The translations under genes were made by a program, and so were the position numbers. Shown here one piece after another: positions 11,030 to 22,539 of a stretch of DNA of 64,000 nucleotides. The notes below the pieces were generated by a model. It made no database searches. It saw nothing but the letters and a program-made list of their open reading frames with translations, and was not told the origin of the DNA. This DNA comes from Rhizomys pruinosus (Eukaryota > Chordata > Mammalia > Rodentia > Spalacidae): NCBI GenBank assembly GCA_009823505.1, contig VZQC01005068.1:426741-490740 (forward strand). Reading direction: 5' to 3'. Numbering within the stretch: the first letter of the stretch is position 1; each line of letters begins with the position of its first letter.

Positions 11030-13400
11030 TTTTTGTTTTTCCCTGGAGTCTGTGTGTTACTTCACTTAACGTAAATTCTAGTTCCATCTCGCATACCTAC
11101 CTGCAAATTCATGATATCATCTTTCTTTAGCCAGCTGGCATAGAACTCCACTGTGTAGATGTACCACATTTTCTCTATTGTACTCGTCAGTTGAGGGGCA
11201 CTGGCTTGGTTCCAGCTCTTTGCTATTGTGAGAGAGCTACAATAAAAATAGGCGTGTACATGTAAATTTGCGCAGGATAAGTCTGTGGGTGATATAACCC
11301 AGAAGTGGGTATGGGCTGAAGGTCGGTGGTGCTTGGTTCATCTTTGAGTTTTGTAAGAGATTCGTATACACTGCTTCCGGTCAATAATGGTTTACAAGTT
11401 TGGATTCCGCCGCAGCAAGTGGATGAGTTTCGTTCCCCTTTTCCCGAACAACCTCTCCGCACTTGGTATCATTTTTTTATCTGATCCTAAACAGCCTTAT
11501 CAGATGAGATGCTATTTTAAAGTGGTTTAAAATTTGCGCATTTCTTAAATTACTTAGGCATGTTGAAAGTTTTTAAGATGGTTTCTACTTCGATAACTAG
11601 TCGTCATTCATTTTGTGAAGTCTCTGTTCAGTCTCTTACTCCTATGTTTGAGGAGTAATGTAGTTTTCTTACATTGTTTGTCTTTTTGAGATATGGTTAT
11701 AATCGAGTGACTCAAGGCGTCTGGCAACGTATCAAGTGCGGTCTCACGCTGACGGTATGTAACCTCACTCCTGAAGGTTCTCCACTCTGTGTTTTAGTGA
11801 TGAAGGCTTCGACTTCCTAATTCTTTCAGTAGAGACGCAGCTTGAGTTAATAAGGTCCACTTGTCAGCTCCGGTGTAAACTATGGGGCTGAATGATGTTA
11901 GTGAAGTCTTCCTCCTAGGCCATATGTCCTTGTAGGGTTGCTGCCAACTTGTTCGTTCTAGTACCTTCAAAGAGTTTAGTTTCGACAGTTGAGGTTCTGT
12001 TTATTGCGTTTGAGTGATTTTGGTACAGGGTGAAGAGGTACGGGTTTAATTTTATTCTGCTACAAAAAAAGTGGTTGATCACAGTTTTGTCAACACACTT
12101 GGTGAAGATGACTGTCTTTCCGCCATTTGGTCTTTTTGGCCCCTTGTTAAGAATTGAGGTGGGCTGAAATTGTGTAACCTCGAAGTTTGAAGCCTTCAGT
12201 TTTATTCGCATTGGGTCTACAAGGTCCATTTGCTGTGGGAAGGGGCCAGTACCAGCCTGTTTTAATATGACTAGAGCCCGGGATAGTAGATAAGTTTAAA
12301 TTGGTATAGGGGGATTCGCGGAGATATGTGCTCTTTTATTCAGACGCCGGGGTATGGGGCTATTCTAGTCACTCAGTGCTTGATGGTGTTTTTGTCCATA
12401 TATAATTAGAGGACTTTTTTCCATAGTTATGTGAAGAAAGTCTGTGGGGTTTTAATTGGGAGTTGAATTGCAAACTGTATATCAATTTGGGTAGGAATAG
12501 ACATTTGTACTAGTATTGTCATTTTTCCACTCGCTATGAGCATAAGGGGGGGTTCTTTACCAGGCCTTCATGATGTCAGTCTTCAATCTGCCTTTTCAGG
12601 GGTTTACTATCATTTGCATTGTTGTAGAGAGCTTTGATTATATTGGGGTTAGGTTTGTTCCTAGTTATTTATTGTTTTTGAGGCGAATTGTATTGGGAAG
12701 GCCGTCTTGTATTCTTCTTATCTTTTCAGTTGCTTTTGTTGGGTGAAAGAAAGGCTACTGATTTTTCTAGTTATTATTTTGGGTATCCGGCACTTCAGCT
12801 GAAACTCCTTAATGTTATCTAGGAGTTTTCTCTGGTGGCATTTTTAGCATCCCTGTAGGTAAACTGATCATACATGCGCAAAGGAAGGATAGTTAACTCT
12901 TCATTTTCCACTTAGTCCTCTTTTCCTTTCTTGCCATAAGAAAGGCAGGTATGGCTCTAGCGCAGTGTTGCAAGCACGAGGATTAAAAGAAGAGGAGTAG
13001 TGATAGCGAGCAGCCTTCTAAGTTCCTACCTTTAAAGGGGTAAATTCTTCTAAATTTTTCTCCCTTGGCATGAAGTTGGCTGTGTGGTTTCCTATATATT
13101 GGCTTTGATTTTGTTGAGGAATGTCCCTGCCGGTCCAATTCTCCTAGAACTGTTAAGCATGAAGGGGTGTTGCATTTTGCAAAGGCTTTCTCCTGCATAA
13201 AGAGATGATACATGTAGGTTTTTATCTGTCAGTCCATTTATGATGTTTTAATGATATTTATAGATTTACAGAAGGTTTGGTAAGGCAATTCGTAGCATCT
13301 ACTGGTTTGAATCCAAGTTGATGATATGAGATGATCTTTTTGGTGTGGGTCTGTATGCAATTTTAGTATTTTGTTGAGAGTTTTCATCTAAACATTAATT
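11030..13400 (-). mobile_element. L1 ORF2, minus strand, noisy
   Basis: Runs from the ORF2 C-terminus at the left (ccacattttctctattgta, ggttccagctctttgctatt) up to the reverse transcriptase region at the right. The same order is seen cleanly at 49,270-51,250. One-base indels break the frame throughout. It ends at the N at 13,404. Confidence 0.8.
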
Positions 13401-13403
13401 ATA

Positions 13404-13404
13404 N
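13404..13404. other. Undetermined base (N), probable gap join
   Basis: The only N in the window. To its left is a minus-strand L1. To its right the duplicated segment resumes at the base corresponding to 33,448. Confidence 0.9.
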
Positions 13405-13860
13405 CAAACAGTAGAAAGACACATCAATGAGCTTTCAGGAAATGTCTGGAGCTAGAGGACATCAGCTGAGTGAAGTAGCACTATCCCAGAAAAACAACCG
13501 AAGAATGGTATCCCTCATACGTGGATGCTATGCCAATTACCCAGTTGTGAAGTATTCCTGTGCAATGGCCCCTTGAGCTTTTTCCAAAGCATGTGGGAGT
13601 AGATGCATATTGAGAAACAACAACAACAACAGAAAGGACTGGATAGAAGAACTGACTGAACTAGTGAACTTCTGCTCAAATCAGTCCCCTTCCCCATGGA
13701 GAATGATTGAGAAAGACTGAGAAAGAGATGAAGCATGTTTAGCAGAATGCAAGAGCTCGGGGGTAGGGAGGGGACAACGGGTCTAGATTTGATAAAAAAA
13801 TTTTTTTTTTTTTTTAAAAATAAATAATAATAAGAAATAAAACAAAGATTTTAATAGATT
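13405..13860 (+). mobile_element. L1 ORF2 C-terminus and 3' UTR, left copy
   Basis: Continuation of the fragment broken off at 1,757: ORF2 C-terminal codons, 3' UTR phrases (acgggtctagatttgata) and an A-rich tail. The clean equivalent is 33,448-33,889. Confidence 0.8.
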
Positions 13861-14040
13861 TTCCATTTTTAATCCGGAAATCTGTGTCTTCCCAATTGTT
13901 TTCCTTCCTGAAGCTTTACAAATTATATTACTTTTTCCCAATAATCATCTTAGGGCTTTGTTTAATCTTTTCTGTATGAATCATGGATTGGTTTTAAAGT
14001 CTGTCTAGTCACTGTTTATTAAAAATGTGGTTTGACGGAG

Positions 14041-14258
14041 CTGGAGAGATGGTCAGCCGTTAGATCACTGGCTGCTCTACAGAGGGACCCAAGTTTGGGT
14101 TTCCCAGACCTCACAGTGGCTGACCCATGGTCTGTTCATAACTCAGTTTCCAGGAATCACCCGCACCCCTTCTGGCCATCCTGGCATTGCCTGAATGTGA
14201 TACACTAATATACATGAGGCAAAACACACACACACACACACACACAACACACACAAAT
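14041..14258 (+). repeat. B2 SINE with (CA)n tail, left copy
   Basis: Starts with gctggagagatggtcag, a B2 head with errors, and ends in a CA run at about 14,224-14,258. It corresponds to 34,082-34,310. Confidence 0.8.
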
Positions 14259-15332
14259 GTAATTTTAACTTTCAACGTTAAAGGTCTTCTATTATCTTTT
14301 ATTGTTTTCTAACTATAATTCCACTGTGTAAGATTATATTCTGAAAATTTCAGCCTTGAAATTTAGAAATTTTGTTGATGCTTTATAATATAACATATGG
14401 TTAGTTTCAATGAATTTGAATGTTTGGTTGATTGCATGTTCTATACATAAAAGCTATATTTAGTGTCACTAACATCTTCTTTATCCTTGCTAATTGTATG
14501 CTTAGTCTACCCAGTAATGGGAGATATGTATTAAACTCTGAGTGTAAATCTCTGTTTTGCCATTTAGGCGTATTTTTACTGCAATTATTTTATTGCTTCT
14601 GTGTAGATTTAGAATTGTGATCCTTCCCTTGTAGTGTGATCCATTTTCATTTTATGTCTCTTAATTCTCTAACAAAACTACTCCTTACAGTGTCTATTTT
14701 GTAGTTGTTAATATTGTCAAACAGCTTATTAGTTATTGTTTTATATATGTGTGTCCTGTTCTTTACTTACCACTTTTGTGATACTTAGATTAAAATAGTT
14801 TTCCTTTTTGTCGGAAGTCTAGTCCATAACTTAATTTTTCTTTCACACCACTAAGGATCCAGTATAGGACCTCAAAAATGCTAGGTAACTGCTGGACAGC
14901 AGGCCTAATGTTCAAGCTCAGTGAACAGGACCAGTTGAATTTTGTATTTACTAGTGATAGTCGGTTCTTTAGAATGGAAGATTTTCCTTGCTTAATGTTT
15001 ATTATTTTATTTGATTATTTATTATTTATTATCATTAGTTTTGCACTTTTTTCTTTATCCTATGTATTTGGTAAAGTAGTTTTATGTTCCATTTCCACTA
15101 TTCAGTATTTCATAAACATATTATATAATTGTTTGGTTTCTTTCTAGGTATATATTTTATTCTATTCCTTTGGACAGTAACCTTTGATTTATATAACTCA
15201 TAAAAACTATAGCCCCTTTTTTCTTTGTTGTTTTTGGAAAAGATACTTGCTATTAGCCCAGGCTAGCCTGGAACATGCATATGGAGCCCAAAGCTGCTGC
15301 AAACAAGGACTAGTAAAATCATTTATTCAAGA

Positions 15333-15560
15333 GTGTTGGGGATGGGGAACATACGCACTGGGTAAAGAGGTTTGCTATGGGATCAATTCCCATCACTCAC
15401 ATTGCAGCTAGTACAGTCCCTTACTCTGGTTACGAGGAGAAACGAGACACACTCTTCTGACCTCTGCAGCCACTTCAAGACATGAGTGCATTTAGATACA
15501 TGTAGCAATTCAATTATACACATACAATAAAACTAATAAATAAAACAATTTTAAAAGAGC
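15333..15560 (+). repeat. B2 SINE, left copy
   Basis: Old B2 with catcactcacattgcagc and ttctgacctctgcagccac, ending in A-rich sequence. The counterpart is at 35,390-35,610. Confidence 0.75.
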
Positions 15561-15684
15561 AAAGACAAAATAGAGAAAAGGCAGAGAAGGATAGTAGTAC
15601 CATGTAAAGATAATCTGGCTATTCTAAATCAACTAGAGGAACTTGAAAGTAACTATGATTAATATGTTCAAGGCAAGAGGAACT

Positions 15685-15900
15685 AGAGAGTGCCCAGTGG
15701 TTAAGAATATTTGCTGCCGTCAGAAGACTGTGATTCAGTTCCTAGCCAACAACATTGTGTGGCTCATAACTGCCTGTAATGCTAGCTCCAGGAGATCCAA
15801 CACTCTATTCTGGCCTTCCATGGTCCACGCCCCCTCCCCCCCCCCTCACCACACACATGGGCATGCATACAGAAAGATAAAACAAAATTAATAAAATTTA
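15685..15900 (+). repeat. B2 SINE, left copy
   Basis: Old B2 with agtggttaagaatatttgctg and a C-run at about 15,836-15,846. The counterpart is at 35,738-35,950. Confidence 0.7.
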
Positions 15901-16449
15901 AGGACAAGAGAGAAAAGAACACAGTAGGATAAGTTACTTTTATCTCAGGATTAGAGTTTACATTAAGAAGACTCTAATAGAAATTCTACAACTCAATGAT
16001 TTAAAAAGTACAACAGACATAGTAGAAGACATGACTAATGAATTTTAAAAGAAAGAAGTTATTAAAAAACAAATGAAATCATATAAATAAGAAAGAATAA
16101 AATGGTATAGAAAATGACTTGGGTGAGGTAAAACAATATGTAATCAAGTACAGTAAGATAAGAGCCAAACTGTTCTCAAACAGATGGAAAAATAGAAAGG
16201 GTAAATATCTGGATAAATAAATTTATGTATTTCCTGACTATAAAACCCCCCCCCCCACTCATCAATCCAAATAATAAACGTCTTCTAGAATTTAAACTAT
16301 ATTTCTATGAATTAGATTTGTAACGTATGTTTTAAGAGGAGATAAATTAATCAGTTTAATATTATTAGTAGCTAGAAACGAAGTAGGATAGTAATGTTAT
16401 TAATTCTAATACTACTTGGAGGTATGTGATTGTAGCGCATGTGTGTGTG

Positions 16450-16880
16450 ACACAGTTCCTCTGTGTTGTGTGTGTGTGTGGTGTGTGTAAAGACAGAAGG
16501 TATTATATGTTCCATGTTTTTCTATCAATGTCAACTATATTAAGATCTACATAGAGACAGGTTTTAATATATATTTATATATACATAGATACTCACCAGA
16601 GATATAGCAGAAAAGAAGGAAACAACTATAATTGAAGAGCGACCATAGAGAATGTTTATATATATTTAATATATACAGAGATCTTCAAATAGATAGCAGA
16701 AAGAAAGGAAGAAAGGAAGGCAGAAAGAAAGAAAAAAAAAAAAAAAAAAAAAAAAAGGAGGAAATGGAGAAAGGTAAATAGGAAACAATGCAAGGACGAG
16801 ACGAAAGAAAAGAAACAAAGAAAGAAAGAAGAAGAAAAGATAGATCGATAGATAGGATAGATAGGATCGATATCTAGATG
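16450..16880. repeat. Microsatellite tract, left copy
   Basis: Holds (TG)n at 16,460-16,488, AT-rich repeats, then a purine-rich GAAA/GGAA tract with A21 near 16,735 and a short GATA stretch. Unit lengths are shorter and less regular than in the right copy (36,497-36,935). Confidence 0.75.
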
Positions 16881-17224
16881 TGATCTCTCAACTGCCCGCA
16901 TGTAGACTTTTCTGCCTGATGGGACCCGCCCAGCCAATGACGGGAATCCTCCTGTTTCTACTCCCCTAGTAAATTTCTCAAGTTTAAGAATGACATCAAG
17001 TTTATTTTCAGCATCTAGTACATAGTAAACATGCTGAGCAAATGAACTTGTTTTCTCTAACAAGTGAGGAATAATAGCAGTGGACATTTCCAAACTAAGT
17101 AGGAAGTTGAATTCAAGCAGGAACTTTTGTAATTTCTAAAACGTCAACATAGTTTATAATCCCACAGTTAATGTATCTTTCTTTGAAAGGAAATATTTGG
17201 ATGAAAAGACATATAAAAATGGGG

Positions 17225-17450
17225 GTAAAATGGGGATTGAGGATAAAGCTGGTACTTAGACGTGTGTGCTGCTGTCCCGAGGACCAGAGTTTGGTTCCTA
17301 GCAGCCAATCAGACAGCTCATACGGTCTTTACACTTGAGCTCAGAGGAGGAGCCTCATGTGCGACTCACATGCATAATGAATGCACACATACACAACACA
17401 AACTCACATATGTATGCACAATAAAAGAATAAATCTTAAAAATAGAAAAA
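17225..17450 (+). repeat. B2 SINE, left copy
   Basis: B2 body with aggaccagagtttggttcc and an A-rich end. The counterpart is at 37,268-37,490. Confidence 0.7.
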
Positions 17451-17451
17451 T

Positions 17452-17620
17452 AGCTGGCAATGTGGACGCACATTTTTAATCCGCGCACTCGAGAGGCAGA
17501 AGGGCAATGAATCCTGTGATTCAAAGGCCACCTGGTCTAACAGAGGGGCCAAGTTTCCAGGCCAGCTTGGGGGCTACAGGGAGGACCATGTCTCAAAGAA
17601 CAAAAAAAAAAAAAAAAACG
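17452..17620 (+). repeat. B1 SINE, left copy
   Basis: B1 with several deletions relative to its clean partner at 37,497-37,660 (for example gaggcagaagggcaatgaatc), ending in A-runs. Confidence 0.75.
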
Positions 17621-17675
17621 AGAGAGAAATTAATTTACCTCTCCAGTATTGTGAAAAAAAAAAAAAAAAAAGATA

Positions 17676-17965
17676 TAATCATTAATGAGATGTGTCTATA
17701 GCTTTCTTTTTTGCTTGTATCTTTGCCTGTTTTTGATATTTGAGTGATGCTGGCTTCATACAAGGAGTTTGGGAGAATTCCCTCTGTTTGTATCCTTCTG
17801 AACAGTTTGAGTAGCAGTTTAAATGTTTTATAAAATTCTCCCATGAAACCATCTGGACCTGGGCTCTTTTGGGTTGGAAGGTTTTTAACTACATCTTTAA
17901 TTTCCTCGAATATCATGGGTCTGTTTAAGCTGTCAGTATCATCTTGGTTTAGCTTCATTTTGGGT
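17676..17965 (-). pseudogene. L1 ORF2 fragment (reverse transcriptase N-terminal side)
   Basis: Minus-strand translation gives the conserved L1 stretch with [19 protein letters not shown] and LLKLFRRIQ, followed by [10 protein letters not shown]. It is clean sequence with few breaks. The rest of ORF2 is missing on both sides: the left edge is the A-run at the end of the duplicated segment, and the right side jumps to ORF1 beyond a B1. Confidence 0.85.
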
Positions 17966-17974
17966 GTCTAGTGT

Positions 17975-18137
17975 TGTTGTTTTTTTTGTTTGTTTTTTGT
18001 TTGTTTGTTACTTTCTTTTGGTCTTTTCGAGACAGGGTCTCCCTGTAGCCCCAGCTGTCCTGGAACTCACTCTGTAGATCTGCCTGCCTCTGCCTCCCAA
18101 GTGCTAGGATTAAAGGCGTGCACCACCATGCCTGGCT
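17975..18137 (-). repeat. B1 SINE inserted in L1
   Basis: T-rich tail, then the reversed B1 (gagacagggtctccctgtag to ccaccatgcctggctc). Flanking ggtgtctagtgtt and ggtgtctagcgtt form a target duplication of about 13 bp with one mismatch. Confidence 0.9.
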
Positions 18138-18655
18138 CTAGGTGTCTAGCGTTTTAACTATGATATGGTGTGGGGAGTTTCTTTTCTGGTATTGTCTATT
18201 TGGTATTCTATGTGCTTCTTGTATTTGTATGGGTTTGTCATTTTTTAGTTTGGGAAAATATTCATCTATTATTCTGCTGAAGATCTGATCAATACCATTC
18301 TCTTGGGAATCTTCTCCTTCCTCTATCCCCATGATGTGGGGGTTTGATCTTTTCATAGCATCCCACATTTCCTGGTTGTTCCACTCTTGTGTATTTTTAA
18401 AATTTCCATATTCTTTACTTGAGCTTTTTAGTTGTTCTGTGTTATCTTCCAGGTATGATATTCTTTTTTTCTGCTTCCTCTATTCTGCTTCTGAGGCTTT
18501 TTCCCATTCTTTCCTCTTGATTGGGTGAGCGTTCGATTTCCTCTTTAATTTTGTCTTGTATTTTCTCTACTAATTCCACTTCCTTTTGGACTTTCTCAGT
18601 CTCTTTTTGTAGATCCTTGCTTTGCTGGTTGGTTTCTTTTTTCATTTCAGCCTGG
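18138..18655 (-). pseudogene. L1 ORF1 fragment
   Basis: Minus-strand frames carry the ORF1p RRM-side motifs IMGIEEGEDSQENGI and IQIQEAHRIPNRQ, then a Glu/Lys-rich heptad (coiled-coil) segment. ORF1p is the RNA-binding partner of ORF2p in L1 particles. The stretch is broken by stops and frameshifts. Its N-terminal side continues beyond an LTR at about 19,290. Confidence 0.85.
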
Positions 18656-19240
18656 TGTAGGAATAAGACTTTGTCTGGCTTGAGGTAGGGCCTGCAAATT
18701 CTGTACTGGGGCTTCCGTGAATTATCTGATATCTCCGTGGGCATTTAAGTTGTCTCTGTGAGTTATCTGTAGCTCCACGAGGTCAGGATATTGCAGTATT
18801 TCCAGCCTCGCCTATCTCTGCAAAGTTCCAGACCTTGATGGCCTAATCCTTTGAGTTATTGAGCAAAATGTCACACCTCTAGTTTACTGCTTACACAAAC
18901 AGGGAGCCAAGATGGCTCACCCTTCCCTTCCTTTCATTCCCACCCTCCTGCCCCCCACTTCCTTGCCCAGAGCACAGTAGTTTTTTGTATATAAACACAT
19001 TGCTGGCATGAATAAAATGGAGTCATTTTTCTCCCAGCCTCTCTCTTTGAGTCTGTTTCCTTTCTCTCTGGGTGACTTTTTGTGGTTCCCTCCCCTTTAT
19101 TGCCAGAGCTCAGCCTAGGAACTTTTGGCCTTCCTGGCAGGGGACAGCTCTGAGGCTTGCAGACTTTTAAAGCTGTGAGCCTTGTCCAAGGAGGAAAGAA
19201 CATCTCATGGATTGTGGCCACACATGATTAAAGGACCAAC
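18656..19240 (+). mobile_element. LTR-like insertion inside L1 ORF1
   Basis: Interrupts the L1. It has a TATA box (gtatataaacac at about 18,988), an AATAAA signal at about 19,012, then a C/T-rich region, the order expected in an endogenous-retrovirus LTR. A start at TGTAGGAATAAG and an end near GGACCAACA fit TG...CA ends, but I could not find a matching target duplication, so the borders are approximate. Confidence 0.5.
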
Positions 19241-19245
19241 AGACA

Positions 19246-19289
19246 ATATATAGTATAGTATATATATATATATATATGATATATATATT
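19246..19289. repeat. (TA)n microsatellite
   Basis: TA repeats at the junction of the LTR and the resumed L1. Confidence 0.85.
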
Positions 19290-20060
19290 AGAGATAATCT
19301 CGGACAGCATGGAATCTTTTCGTGTTCGCACTTTCTTCCACAGTTTGTCATTTTCCCTCTGTAGGCTCTTCTGGATTTGTCGTTTGCTCCTGTTTAGTGT
19401 CGTTCTGAGTGTATCATTGTTTCCTCTAGATCTTTTCGGAGTTTTTCATTCTCTTCCCATAGTTCATGATTTCTTTGAATATATCATGTGATTGTTTTAA
19501 TAAGATTGTGTCCTAAGGGCTACTTCAGGAGGTAACATTGTAGGAATCCTGCCACAGAGCGTTCAGTAGACTTTAGTGTGGAATATCTGTGCTTTTCCCA
19601 TATTGTTCTTTCTTTGTGCTCTTGGCATGTGGGTTTCCTTTTGACTATATTCCAATGCAAATCTCAAATGCCTCTTCACCGTGTTGAAGGATCACTTTCC
19701 CTGATTCCTTCTCCTTATTTATGGAGTGTTGACTTGTCTAGATTTCAGGGTTTCAATTTTTGTTATATATTGGGAGGTATAGCTCACTCTTCCCTTTCTA
19801 TTCTGTAAGAACTGGATGGGCAACAACTGATATGACTCCCTCTGAGCCCTGTGCTCCCTCTACTGCTGCCAGCCAGTTCCTCTAGTTTGGTTGTAGGGCT
19901 TACTGAATACTACCTGCTATCCTGCCACTGGGCTGCTCTGGCACAGGATGCCTGCCTGTATGCACGGCAGGCCTATCCTCCCTTTCCCACAATATCCCTG
20001 CCAGACACAGTACTCTGGTACACTGCCACCAGGCTGCTCTCACACAGGCCACCTGCCTCT
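19290..20060 (-). mobile_element. L1 ORF1 N-terminal part and 5' UTR
   Basis: Reverse of ORF1 coiled-coil coding sequence, then 5' UTR. The phrases match the plus-strand L1 5' end at 57,254-57,800 (for example ggcatgtgggtttcctttt, the reverse of aaacccacatggc). The 5' UTR end (19,850-20,060) contains repeated ctgctct/acaggcc blocks. The 187-codon frame over 19,851-20,414 is a chance run through UTR, B2 and B1. Confidence 0.75.
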
Positions 20061-20317
20061 ATTTGTTTTTTTTTTTATTTTTTTTTATTTTATTTATTTC
20101 TGTATGTGTATGAGTGTACTGTCTGCATGCAGGTCTGTGCACCCGTGTCATGCAATGCCTCGGAGGTCAGAAGAGGGTGTCGGATTCCCCTGGAACTGGA
20201 GTTCTCCTGGAATTGGAGTTTCAGACGCTTCTTGGCCACCATGTGGGCACTGGGGATCGAACCCAGGTCCTCTGCAAGAGCGGTCCGCACTCTTCCGCTA
20301 GGGCATCACTCCAGCCC
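20061..20317 (-). repeat. B2 SINE
   Basis: T-rich tail, then reversed B2 body ending in catcactccagccc, with tRNA-related head boxes in reverse. It lies against the L1 5' UTR. Confidence 0.88.
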
Positions 20318-20344
20318 TATTTGTTTGTTTTATAAAAGACGGGG

Positions 20345-20509
20345 CTCACCGGGCATGGTGGCGCATGCCTTTAATCCTAGCACTTGGGAGGCAGAGGCAG
20401 GAGCATCTTTATGAGGTCAAGGCCAGCCTGGTCTACAGAGTGAGTTCCAGGACAGCTGAGGCTACAAGGAGACCCTGTCTTGAAAAGACCAAAAATTAAA
20501 AATAAATAA

Positions 20510-20544
<35 letters not shown>
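20345..20544 (+). repeat. B1 SINE with (AAAT)n tail
   Basis: Full B1 from gggcatggtggcgcatgcc to gtcttgaaaagacc, then AAAT repeats at 20,490-20,544. Confidence 0.93.
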
Positions 20545-20559
20545 AAGACAGGGCTCTCT

Positions 20560-20697
20560 CCAGGCATGGTGGTGCATGCCTTTAATCTTAGCACTCAGGA
20601 GGCAGAGGCAGGCAGATCTTTGTGAGTTCAAAATCAGCCTGGTCTACAGAATGAGTTCCAAGACAGCTGGGGCTACAGGGAGACCCTGTCTTGAAAA

Positions 20698-20738
<41 letters not shown>

Positions 20739-20743
20739 ACACA
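20560..20743 (+). repeat. B1 SINE with (CA)n tail
   Basis: A second full B1 immediately downstream, ending at gaaaagac, with a CA microsatellite at 20,700-20,743 grown from its tail. Confidence 0.93.
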
Positions 20744-20744
20744 A

Positions 20745-20935
20745 AGATGGGGCCCTCATGGGTCTAGATTGGCTGTCCAGGAAACCCCTAAGATCTGCCT
20801 GTCTCCACCTCTCCAGTGCTGGGCTACAAGCGTGCCACCATGCCAGGTTTTCAAATGTGTGTTCTGGGGGTTAAACTGAGGTCTTCATGCTTGTGCACCA
20901 AACATTTTACTAACTGAACTAAATATCCGCCTGCT
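20745..20935 (-). repeat. B4/RSINE-type SINE
   Basis: Reverse of a B1-plus-ID composite: gatctgcctgtctccacc, then ggtcttcatgcttgtgca and the ID-like end ttactaactgaact. Confidence 0.65.
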
Positions 20936-21889
20936 CCCATAGTGACTATTTAAAATATATTTAAATAAAATGCAAGTGATGAAATAATGAATTGAAAAAG
21001 TTAAGTTAAACATAGTATGAAAACTTATGGAAACTCCATAGTAGTAGTTACAATGTAATTATAACCAGTTCTACATTATATTTTGAATATGACTGGTAAT
21101 CTCCTATGTTGTTTCCAGATTGGTAATTTGGAAGAGACCCAGGACATACCATTCCAGATAAGTGAGGAAAAATGTCTTATCAAATAAGGCCCCCAAGTGG
21201 AAGTTTAATGACATACTGTCCATGGCAAAGGAAAATAATTGCTTATTTTATAGTAAAAGATTGTTAAGCAAGTACCATTATATCAAGTGAATTCCATTAA
21301 TATCAATGAAAATTAACCTATTATTTTATAATTTTAGATGGAATTTTACTTTCTTCAGACATTTCCCACCCTTGACCTGTACTGCAGTCCCAGGCACAGT
21401 TATTAGATTAAAGAGACACAAATGTTTTCCATGTTTCCCTGTATTATGCAAGTGATAATTCTGACTTCTTTTTCCATATAACAAGATAATTTGCCTCAGG
21501 AAAAGCTGAGTTCTACCTCCTTGAACCAGGGTATGTAGTCCAGAGGGAGGCAGTCTGAAGGGGTGCGGTAAACCCCTTCAGCTTGGTTCCTGTTTATAGG
21601 TATGTGATACAACTCCTCTCTTCTGGAAAACTATAAATCAGGACTTAAGGACCTGGAAAACAAGAGAGGCTTCTCAGAGTATGGTGACAATTTACAAAAA
21701 CAGAGGAGGAAAAAATACATCTCCTCCCTCCAGGATGCAATTTTATCTTACAGTCAAATAAAAAGCTTTGGTGGATAAAGGCTTTAGTGACAACTCTGGG
21801 CTGCCCTGCCAGGAGCTGTTGGCCAGGGAGGCTCTAAAATCCCCCCAAAAGAAGGCTCCTATAACTTTGGGTTCCCATAAGAAATGGAC
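20936..21889. other. Single-copy AT-rich DNA
   Basis: No repeat family or gene recognised. 21,500-21,780 is somewhat more complex but has no long frame or splice-site context that I can support. Confidence 0.5.
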
Positions 21890-21891
21890 AG

Positions 21892-22010
21892 TAGCCAGGT
21901 GTGGTGGTGCACGCCTTTAATCCTAGCACTCGGGAGTCAGAGGCAGGTGGATCTCTGTGAGTTCAAGGCCGGCCTGGTCTGCAGAGTGAGTAAGACCCTG
22001 TTGCTGAAAA
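21892..22010 (+). repeat. B1 SINE, 3' shortened
   Basis: B1 from agccaggtgtggtggtgcac to gagtaagaccctgttg, with a deletion in the 3' arm. Confidence 0.88.
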
Positions 22011-22090
22011 TAGGGCATGATATGAGCATGAAAAAAATTATGTTGAGATTCTGCTCTGAAAATGTGTTAGAAAGCACTATATAAACTGCT

Positions 22091-22157
<67 letters not shown>

Positions 22158-22160
22158 AAA
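22091..22160. repeat. (GAAA)n microsatellite
   Basis: About 17 perfect four-base units, all purine on the plus strand. Confidence 0.95.
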
Positions 22161-22539
22161 GGTCTCTGAAGCTTCAGGAAGGACTTTTAGTGCTACTCTT
22201 TTACATGCCTAAGAAGATAAAGTGCAATAGTGGCAGCCTGGTAAATGTGCAACTGGAAAGAAAATTTTAAAAAATCAATTTGATCTATGGTCTGTTCTCT
22301 GGCAGGATATGACACGGGAATGACACTGTAGCCTTGGTGCCTCCTAATATCAGGGGACTCTTATCTACCATATTGGAAAGTTATTAGCATCCCTTTGTGA
22401 AATACTTATAATGTCCCAACCAAGATATCTCCACGCATATGTGTCTGTACCCATAGAATAACTTGGCAAAATTTTTAATATGTATCACTATTTGTCTTTT
22501 ATTACTAGAATTAAAAGGATGACTCACCAGTCTGTTGTA

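Larger units (their letters stand above)
1758..13404. other. Noisy repeat-filled block interrupting the left copy; contains an N
   Basis: These 11,647 bases sit between two positions that are adjacent in the right copy (33,447 and 33,448). The block is made of MaLR and L1 pieces with a high density of one-base insertions, deletions and homopolymer errors, unlike the flanking sequence, and it ends at a single undetermined base at 13,404. I see no target duplication around it. It looks like two long-read extensions from either side of a gap that did not overlap. A real insertion is less likely. Confidence 0.75.
13405..17670 (+). repeat. Duplicated segment, left copy, part 2
   Basis: Matches 33,448-37,690. 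Blocks that are virtually identical to the right copy (about 14,395-14,680, 14,830-14,960, 15,590-15,690, 16,960-17,150) alternate with blocks full of indels (13,405-14,390, 14,690-14,830, 14,965-15,560, 16,210-16,900, 17,190-17,650). The start of each noisy block is abrupt. No gene is seen in the single-copy parts. Confidence 0.9.

Noticed and set aside
1758..13403. The noisy block considered as a large novel mobile element
   Set aside because: It is a mosaic of known L1 and MaLR pieces in both orientations, without terminal repeats or target duplication, and has the error pattern of raw long reads.
16656..17093. 145-codon minus-strand Phe-rich frame
   Set aside because: It is translation of a purine-rich microsatellite joined to non-coding DNA, in a region of poor sequence quality.
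19851..20414. 187-codon plus-strand frame, the longest open frame in the window
   Set aside because: It runs through L1 5' UTR, a reversed B2 and a B1. There is no protein family and the composition is that of the repeats.
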